Source: Caldiserica bacterium UBA4822
GTDB taxonomy: Bacteria > Caldisericota > Caldisericia > Cryosericales > Cryosericaceae
Reading direction: 5' to 3'
Length of the DNA: 10,503 nt
NCBI GenBank assembly: GCA_002402295.1
Contig: DHFO01000003.1
Location: 1-10,503 of the forward strand
In this document: positions 6,388 through 10,503 of the stretch, piece after piece
Numbering within the stretch: position 1 is the stretch's first letter
How the letters are laid out: each line of letters opens with the position of its first letter
Notes under the pieces: generated by a model
The model's input: only the letters and a program-made list of their open reading frames with translations
Databases searched by the model: none
What the model was told of the DNA's origin: nothing
Position numbers and translations under genes: made by a program

Positions 6388-6529
6388 CGAACCTGCAGGT
6401 GGTCTACGGTGTGGATGGCCCGATCCCTCTCCGGGCACATGATACTCCGCTTGTCTGTCTACAGGCTTCAGGCGTTGACTAACGGATGGTTTGTGGTAAT
6501 CTAATAAAGCACTCTCCAGGAGGATATCG
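6388..6529 (+). other. Intergenic region truA-rplM
   Basis: This 142-base gap has no gene. A 10-bp palindrome ACCTGCAGGT (6391-6400) and a weak 5-bp hairpin GCCCG/CGGGC (6418-6436) follow truA, but no U-tract is present, so I do not call a terminator. The right part carries the rplM promoter and ribosome binding site. No long structured leader is seen. Confidence 0.7.
6475..6502 (+). promoter_or_regulatory. Sigma-70-type promoter of rplM-rpsI
   Basis: TTGACT (6475-6480) and TAATCT (6497-6502) are separated by 16 bases, and TG at 6494-6495 one base before the -10 gives an extended -10 element. Transcription would start near 6509, leaving a leader of about 20 bases that holds only AGGAGG (6518-6523). 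This separates rplM-rpsI from the upstream operon as an independent transcription unit, although read-through from truA is not excluded. Confidence 0.82.
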
Positions 6530-6961
6530 ATGAAGACAACGTTTTTTCGACCAGATACAGTCGAGCGTCGCTGGGTTGTAATTGATGCAACCGACCAGAG
6601 CGTTGGACGCCTTGCTGTAGTGATTGCGAATATTCTGCGTGGCAAGGACAAGCCAGAGTACACGCCGAATGCTGTGGTAGGCGACAATGTCATTGTTATC
6701 AATGCAGCGAAGCTTGCCATCGACCCCAAGAAGGGTGCGCAGACCATGTACTACCATCACTCCTTCTATCCGGGGGGCCTGAAGGCCACGGACTGGAACA
6801 AGATGCTGGCAACGCGACCGGAGTTCTTGCTCAAGCGTGTTGTGAGAGGCATGTTGCCCAAGAATACGCTGGGAAAGGAACTGCTGGGCAACCTTCGTGT
6901 TTATCAGGGGCCCGAGCATCCTCATCAGGCGCAGAAGCCTGTTGAGTTCAAAGTAAGCTAG
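6530..6961 (+). CDS. rplM: 50S ribosomal protein L13 (uL13)
   Basis: L13 is an early-assembling 23S rRNA binder of the large subunit. The 143-residue product contains WVVIDATDQSVGRLA at 15-29, the LRGKDKPEYTPN segment at 36-47, YYHHSFYPGGLK at 74-85, VRGMLPKNTLG at 105-115 and the LRVYQGPEHPHQAQKP signature at 122-137. These are continuous and canonical. AGGAGG lies six bases before the ATG. It is first in a two-gene unit with rpsI; the TAG stop shares bases with the AGGAGG of that gene. Confidence 0.97.
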   Translation: MKTTFFRPDTVERRWVVIDATDQSVGRLAVVIANILRGKDKPEYTPNAVVGDNVIVINAAKLAIDPKKGAQTMYYHHSFYPGGLKATDWNKMLATRPEFLLKRVVRGMLPKNTLGKELLGNLRVYQGPEHPHQAQKPVEFKVS

Positions 6962-6970
6962 GAGGATAGT

Positions 6971-7363
6971 GTGGCAGCTACACAGATCTGGGGTACAGGC
7001 AAGAGGAAAACGGCAATTGCCAGAGTACATCTCGTTCCAGGAACCGGTAAGATCGTCGTGAACGGCAAGGCTGTCGAGCAGTATTTTCCTGTTCAGACAG
7101 TGGCCATGAAGACAATGGCAGCGTTTACGGTGATGGGTGGCTCTCCCGCGTTCGATGCGATTGTAAGTGTTGCTGGTGGTGGATTCAATGGTCAGGCCGA
7201 GGCGGTGCGTCATGGCATTGCCAGGGCTCTCGTGGAACAGAATGCTGACAACAAGCCTGTTCTCAAGAGAGCAAAGTTGCTGACACGCGACTCGCGAATC
7301 AAGGAACGCAAGAAGTACGGACTCCTGGGTGCGCGCAAGGCCACGCAGTACAGAAAGCGTTAG
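6971..7363 (+). CDS. rpsI: 30S ribosomal protein S9 (uS9)
   Basis: S9 sits in the head of the small subunit; its carboxy-terminal Lys-Arg tail reaches the P-site tRNA anticodon loop. The 130-residue protein shows GTGKRKTAIARV at 8-19, GGGFNGQAEAVRHGIARAL at 69-87, LTRDSRIKERKKYG at 104-117 and the terminal KR. The start is a GTG five bases after AGGAGG (6960-6965), which overlaps the rplM stop. A strong terminator begins 24 bases after the stop, so this is the end of the rplM-rpsI transcript. Confidence 0.97.
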   Translation: MAATQIWGTGKRKTAIARVHLVPGTGKIVVNGKAVEQYFPVQTVAMKTMAAFTVMGGSPAFDAIVSVAGGGFNGQAEAVRHGIARALVEQNADNKPVLKRAKLLTRDSRIKERKKYGLLGARKATQYRKR

Positions 7364-7387
7364 CAGTTTACCCTCCGGTATCGGTCA

Positions 7388-7419
7388 GGCAGCAGGGCAT
7401 TGTGCCTGCTGCCTTTTTT
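7388..7419 (+). terminator. Intrinsic terminator after rpsI
   Basis: GGCAGCAGG (7388-7396) pairs with CCTGCTGCC (7405-7413) to give nine perfect base pairs. The stem can extend inward by two more pairs past a bulged G. Six T residues follow at 7414-7419. This is a textbook Rho-independent terminator on the plus strand. Confidence 0.93.
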
Positions 7420-7460
7420 CTTAGGTTGTACATAGAACGGATAGGCGGAGGCAACGAGCC

Positions 7461-8933
7461 ATGAAGATTCATGACACGATGTCGGGCAAAGTGGTGGATA
7501 TTGAGCCGCGGGAGCCTGGAAAGATAGGCATGTACGTGTGTGGCGTAACCCCTTACGCCCCGGCGCACATCGGCCATGCGCGCACGGCAGTTGTTTACGA
7601 TTTGCTGAAGCGTTATCTGCAGTTTGCCGGGTACAGCGTCACCCATGTTAGCAACTACACCGACGTCGATGACAAGATCATTGCCCAGGCGCACGTGGAG
7701 GGGGTCGACCCGCTGGAACTCTCGGCGCGGTACATCGAGGAGTACCGTCAGGATATGCAGCAGCTCAACGTGCTGCCTCCCGATCGAACGCCGCGTGTTT
7801 CGGAGAGCATAGCCGACATTCAGAAGCTCATTGAGCGCATTCTGGCAAGCGGGTGTGGCTACGTATCGTCTGATGGCGTGTATTTCTCAGTGCGTAGATT
7901 CCCGTCGTATGGCAAGCTCTCGGGTCGTTCGGTCGACGAGCTGAGGAGCGGTGCGCGGGTGGAGGTAAACGAGGCCAAGCAAGACCCTCTGGACTTTGCC
8001 CTGTGGAAGTTCGCCAAGCCCGGCGAGATTTCATGGGACAGTCCGTGGGGCAAAGGGCGGCCTGGGTGGCATATCGAGTGTTCTGCAATGAGTCTTCGGG
8101 AACTGGGTCCGGGTTTTGACATTCACGGGGGTGGCGAAGACCTGATTTTTCCTCACCACGAAAACGAAATCGCGCAGAGCGAAGCCGCACTCGGAGGCAA
8201 GCAGTTTGTACGGTACTGGATGCACTCCGGAATGGTCAACATGGGGGCGGAGAAGATGTCAAAGTCCCTGGGTAACGTCGTAACTATTCGCGACCTGCTG
8301 CGCCAGTACCCAGGTCAGGTCCTCCGCCTGTACTTGTTGCAGACGTCCTATCAGAAGCCCCTCAAATTCAGTGTTGCAGGGATTGATCAGGCCTTTGCAG
8401 CGTACGAGCGGATAGTGGAATTCCAGACATTCGTCAGTGAGTTGCCAACCTCAGTGGCGGGGGCTGCCGAGGACTGCTCGGCATTCCTGGAGGAATTTGA
8501 TGGGGCACTTGCTGATAATCTGAATACATCTCGGGCTCTGGCTGCCGTGTACGCGTTTATGAGCAAGGTACGGCGAACAGTCAGCGAGCAGGCTGGGGCA
8601 CAGCTGGATGTGTCTTGCGTGCAGCGTACCTTTGAAACCGCAATGCGGGTTCTCGGACTCGACCAGGGAAGCGCCTATCTTGAGCATAAGAGGGAGCTGC
8701 TCCGAGGCATGCGCGAAGTAATAGCATCTGTGGCGAAGGATTTCGGAGTAGAGGTCCCGGAAGGTTCTTCTGCCGAGGACCTGCTGAGGCGGATCATGGA
8801 GCGCCGTGGAGTGGCACGCGCCCACGGCGATTATGAACATGCTGACCGAATACGTGAGCGCCTCGGAGCAGCTGGTATCGCTCTCGAGGACAATGTCGAT
8901 GGTGTGAGGTATCGAATCAGTGCGAAACAATGA
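7461..8933 (+). CDS. cysS: Cysteine--tRNA ligase
   Basis: CysRS, a class I synthetase, charges tRNA-Cys in the cytoplasm. The 490-residue product has the Rossmann-fold HIGH motif as HIGH at 36-39 and KMSKS at 265-269. The zinc site that selects cysteine is complete by alignment to E. coli: C27, C207, H232 and E236. Other family segments are YTDVDDKII at 66-74, WHIECSAMS at 203-211 and FDIHGGGEDLIFPHHENEIA at 219-238. The carboxy-terminal helical anticodon-binding part ends with ERRGVARAHGDYEHADRIR and GVRYRI-type sequences. GGAGG at 7447-7451 is nine bases before the ATG. No T-box leader is present; only about 40 bases separate the gene from the preceding terminator. It overlaps rlmB by 14 bases. 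Confidence 0.97.
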   Translation: MKIHDTMSGKVVDIEPREPGKIGMYVCGVTPYAPAHIGHARTAVVYDLLKRYLQFAGYSVTHVSNYTDVDDKIIAQAHVEGVDPLELSARYIEEYRQDMQQLNVLPPDRTPRVSESIADIQKLIERILASGCGYVSSDGVYFSVRRFPSYGKLSGRSVDELRSGARVEVNEAKQDPLDFALWKFAKPGEISWDSPWGKGRPGWHIECSAMSLRELGPGFDIHGGGEDLIFPHHENEIAQSEAALGGKQFVRYWMHSGMVNMGAEKMSKSLGNVVTIRDLLRQYPGQVLRLYLLQTSYQKPLKFSVAGIDQAFAAYERIVEFQTFVSELPTSVAGAAEDCSAFLEEFDGALADNLNTSRALAAVYAFMSKVRRTVSEQAGAQLDVSCVQRTFETAMRVLGLDQGSAYLEHKRELLRGMREVIASVAKDFGVEVPEGSSAEDLLRRIMERRGVARAHGDYEHADRIRERLGAAGIALEDNVDGVRYRISAKQ

Positions 8934-9678
8934 GAAAGCCGGCACGTCGGATGGCATGCTGATTTACGGCAAGAACTCAGTGGTAGGGGCACTCTCTGCT
9001 GGTCATCCTGTTGAGAGGGTTATCTTTGAATCCGGCCCCGAAAAAGACGATCGCATCCTGTCGATCAAGGAACTGGCTCAGCGGCGCAAAGTTCCTATGG
9101 AATACCGCGTGGGGTCGTGGTTCCAGAAGAACCTCGGCGATGTGCCACATCAGGGCGTTGCTGCGGACTGTTCGCGCATCAATGTTCTCGACCTGAACAC
9201 GCTGCTTCAGAAACTGCCTCAGGAAACTGCGCATCGCTCCGTAGTGCTGCTCGACCAGGTGACCGATCCCCACAACCTTGGTGCCATCATCCGTGTGGTT
9301 GCAGCTTCCGGCGCTGGGGGACTGATCGTCACCAAGGACCGGACGAGTCCCTTCTCCTCCGCCGCTGTTTCTGCATCAGCGGGAACGGTGTTTGCCCTGC
9401 CCATTGCGACGGTGGCCAATCTGGCATATGCAATGGAGCGGCTCAAGAAGGAAGGGTACTGGGTATATGGTCTGGATGTGGGTGGAGGGCATGACTACCG
9501 TCAGGAGCGCTATGCGAAACCCTCGGCCTTTGTGGTCGGCAGCGAAGGCACCGGGATGCGAGAGCTGACGCGAAAGAACGTGGACATCTTTGTCACGATT
9601 CCCATGAAAGCCGGTGTTGAGTCGCTGAACGTTTCGACGGCGTTGGCCGTAGTCCTGTTCCGTGCCCTCGAGTCATAG
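8920..9678 (+). CDS. rlmB: TrmH/RlmB-family 2'-O-ribose RNA methyltransferase
   Basis: A SPOUT-class methyltransferase, probably RlmB, which methylates the ribose of 23S rRNA G2251 (E. coli numbering) in the P loop; a tRNA Gm18 activity (TrmH) is the alternative. From the GTG start there are 252 residues. A substrate-binding domain spans 13-85 (MLIYGKNSVVGAL, and VPHQGVAA at 75-82, the HQG feature of RlmB). The knotted domain has motif 1 DPHNLGAIIR at 116-125 with N119 and R125, motif 2 VVGSEGTGM at 205-213 with E209, and motif 3 IPMKAGVESLNVSTALAVVLF at about 227-247. GAGG at 8907-8910 favours the GTG at 8920; ATG 8956 is a possible start. Position after cysS matches Clostridia. Confidence 0.9.
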   Translation: MRNNEKAGTSDGMLIYGKNSVVGALSAGHPVERVIFESGPEKDDRILSIKELAQRRKVPMEYRVGSWFQKNLGDVPHQGVAADCSRINVLDLNTLLQKLPQETAHRSVVLLDQVTDPHNLGAIIRVVAASGAGGLIVTKDRTSPFSSAAVSASAGTVFALPIATVANLAYAMERLKKEGYWVYGLDVGGGHDYRQERYAKPSAFVVGSEGTGMRELTRKNVDIFVTIPMKAGVESLNVSTALAVVLFRALES

Positions 9679-10216
9679 TCGAAATCGTTCTCCAGAACAG
9701 GTCGAAGCTCTCCGCCAGCGGTATCTTGGCGGAGACAACAGTGCGTTTGAGGAGCTGTTGAGTCTCTACATGCCACTGCTCAAGTTCATTGCGCGCAAGT
9801 ACTGCGCCAGCCCGGAGGAGCTGGACGACTGTCTGGCTGAGGGCGTCCGGGCATTCCTTCACGCGATGCGTACTTTCGTGCCGGGTCGGGGGAGCATGGA
9901 TGCCTACATTACGACTGTTGCATCTCATCGCCTGATAGATGTGGCCCGAAAGTCCGAACGCGGGCATGTCGAACCGTCGGATCGCCTCGATTGGGTGGGC
10001 AGTTCGCGGGGAAACCCTGCGGAGACGGGCGCCTGCGACATCGCGATAAGTACGGCTTCGCTCAGTGAATTCGAACGTGCGTGCTTCGAACGACACCTGC
10101 GGCGACAGAGTCTCGATGAGATTGCGCGGGATCTGAAGGTGCCGAAGTCATCCGTTTCCAACGCGCTCGGACGTGCGAAGCGCAAACTGAGCAAAGGGCT
10201 GGGGCGCGGTGTCTGA
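9662..10216 (+). CDS. Sigma-70 family RNA polymerase sigma factor, SigH-like
   Basis: This small sigma factor has 184 residues. Region 2 spans about 31-100, with the helical segment SLYMPLLKFIARKY at 34-47, DDCLAEGVRAFLHAMRTF at 55-72 (the core-binding 2.2 helix, usually QEGxxGL) and AYITTVASHRLIDVARKSER at 81-100 (the -10 recognition part). A short linker follows, then region 4 at about 132-180 with a helix-turn-helix (SLDEIARDLKVPKSSVSNAL at 150-169, then RAKRKL). There is no region 3 and no adjacent anti-sigma. Its position, rlmB then sigma then tRNAs, is that of sigH (spo0H) in Firmicutes, so I call it SigH-like by synteny. The GTG at 9662 overlaps rlmB by 17 bases and is the only reasonable start, though no Shine-Dalgarno is visible. 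Confidence 0.85.
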   Translation: MPSSHSRNRSPEQVEALRQRYLGGDNSAFEELLSLYMPLLKFIARKYCASPEELDDCLAEGVRAFLHAMRTFVPGRGSMDAYITTVASHRLIDVARKSERGHVEPSDRLDWVGSSRGNPAETGACDIAISTASLSEFERACFERHLRRQSLDEIARDLKVPKSSVSNALGRAKRKLSKGLGRGV

Positions 10217-10239
10217 GGCCCGTCCTGCACATGGCCAGC

Positions 10240-10267
10240 TTGACAGAGGTGCCTTTGCATCTATACT
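10240..10267 (+). promoter_or_regulatory. Sigma-70-type promoter of the tRNA cluster
   Basis: A perfect TTGACA (10240-10245) and TATACT (10262-10267, one mismatch to consensus) are separated by 16 bases. The expected start near 10274 is about seven bases before the first tRNA. This near-consensus promoter suits a highly expressed stable-RNA operon and lies just after the sigma factor stop. Confidence 0.88.
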
Positions 10268-10280
10268 GACAAACGTGCAC

Positions 10281-10356
10281 GCCGACGTAGCTCAGCTGGT
10301 AGAGCGGTTGATTTGTAATCAACTGGTCACCCGTTCAATTCGGGTCGTCGGCTCCA
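10281..10356 (+). tRNA. tRNA-Thr (anticodon TGT)
   Basis: A complete cloverleaf of 76 bases with encoded CCA. The acceptor GCCGACG (10281-10287) pairs with CGTCGGC (10346-10352), with discriminator T and CCA at 10354-10356. The D stem is GCTC/GAGC; the anticodon stem GTTGA/TCAAC encloses TTTGTAA with TGT at 10314-10316. The T stem ACCCG/CGGGT encloses TTCAATT. The Thr identity elements G1:C72, C2:G71, G35 and U36 are present. It reads ACA and related threonine codons. Confidence 0.97.
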
Positions 10357-10360
10357 GTGT

Positions 10361-10445
10361 GGGTAGGTGGCCGAGTGGTTAATGGCGGCAGACTGTAAAT
10401 CTGTTGGCAATGCCTACGGGGGTTCGAATCCCTCCCTGCCCACCA
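10361..10445 (+). tRNA. tRNA-Tyr (anticodon GTA)
   Basis: An 85-base class II tRNA with encoded CCA (10443-10445). The acceptor GGGTAGG pairs with CCTGCCC (one G-U pair), with discriminator A73. The anticodon loop CTGTAAA has GTA at 10395-10397. A long variable arm at 10405-10417 contains the GGC/GCC mini-hairpin typical of bacterial tRNA-Tyr. The T stem GGGGG/CCCTC encloses TTCGAAT. Only four bases separate it from tRNA-Thr, so the two are co-transcribed and processed. Confidence 0.96.
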
Positions 10446-10453
10446 CTAGATGG

Positions 10454-10503
10454 GCGGGAATAGCTCAGTGGTAGAGCTCCTGCCTTCCAAGCAGGTTGTC
10501 GCG
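10454..10503 (+). tRNA. tRNA-Gly (anticodon TCC), truncated by the window end
   Basis: The 5' acceptor strand GCGGGAA, D arm GCTC-AGTGGTA-GAGC and anticodon arm CCTGC/GCAGG with loop CTTCCAA (TCC at 10486-10488) are all present. The sequence stops at the start of the T arm. The T arm, 3' acceptor strand and CCA lie beyond the window. It reads GGA/GGG glycine codons and follows tRNA-Tyr by eight bases in the same transcript. Confidence 0.93.

Noticed and set aside
6391..6436. Possible terminator after truA (palindrome ACCTGCAGGT and a GCCCG/CGGGC hairpin)
   Set aside because: The stem is only five base pairs and no T-run follows, so intrinsic termination is not supported; Rho-dependent termination cannot be judged.
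5902..6747. Long open frame on the minus strand spanning the ends of truA, the intergenic gap and rplM (about 281 codons)
   Set aside because: It is antisense to two recognisable genes and to a good plus-strand promoter and shows no coherent protein domain.
7364..7460. T-box or other riboswitch leader for cysS
   Set aside because: The gap is 97 bases and more than half is the rpsI stop-to-terminator stretch. No specifier loop or T-box consensus is present.

Overview
This is a bacterial housekeeping window in which every protein gene and tRNA lies on the plus strand. It is moderately GC-rich by eye. Consensus-like sigma-70/sigma-A promoters, AGGAGG-type ribosome binding sites and CCA-encoded tRNA genes are visible. 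The order map-infA-rpmJ-rpsM-rpsK-rpsD-rpoA-rplQ-ecfA1-ecfA2-ecfT-truA-rplM-rpsI, followed by cysS-rlmB-sigma factor, resembles Clostridia and other Gram-positive-like lineages. Sequence alone does not place the organism; a deep-branching, moderately GC-rich relative of Firmicutes-like groups is compatible. There is no sign of horizontal transfer: no mobile element, CRISPR array or defence gene.

Region 1 (1-3165) is the distal spc/alpha operon. It begins with the last codons of methionine aminopeptidase, then IF-1, L36, S13, S11, S4, RNA polymerase alpha and L17. Genes are tightly packed, and several stop codons lie inside the next gene's Shine-Dalgarno. Region 2 (3166-6387) is the ECF transporter energy module (two ATPases and EcfT) followed by the tRNA pseudouridine synthase truA. 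Each of these genes abuts or overlaps the previous one, so they are probably transcribed with the ribosomal genes.

Region 3 (6388-7419) has a clear promoter, the rplM-rpsI pair and a strong intrinsic terminator. Region 4 (7420-10216) holds cysS, an RlmB/TrmH-family 2'-O-methyltransferase and a small SigH-like sigma factor, with overlapping reading frames. Region 5 (10240-10503) is a consensus promoter driving tRNA-Thr(TGT), tRNA-Tyr(GTA) and a tRNA-Gly(TCC) cut by the window edge. The anticodon order matches the E. coli thrU-tyrU-glyT cluster upstream of tufB.

Almost all genes serve translation or transcription: ribosomal proteins, initiation, polymerase, tRNA and rRNA modification, charging, tRNAs. 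The ECF module, which powers vitamin or metal uptake with S components encoded elsewhere, is the exception. I found no undescribed system. The most unusual signal is a 14-bp perfect inverted repeat preceded by a terminator-like hairpin, both inside the ecfA1 coding sequence. Second is the direct joining of the rpsI end of the ribosomal supercluster to the cysS-rlmB-sigma-tRNA locus.
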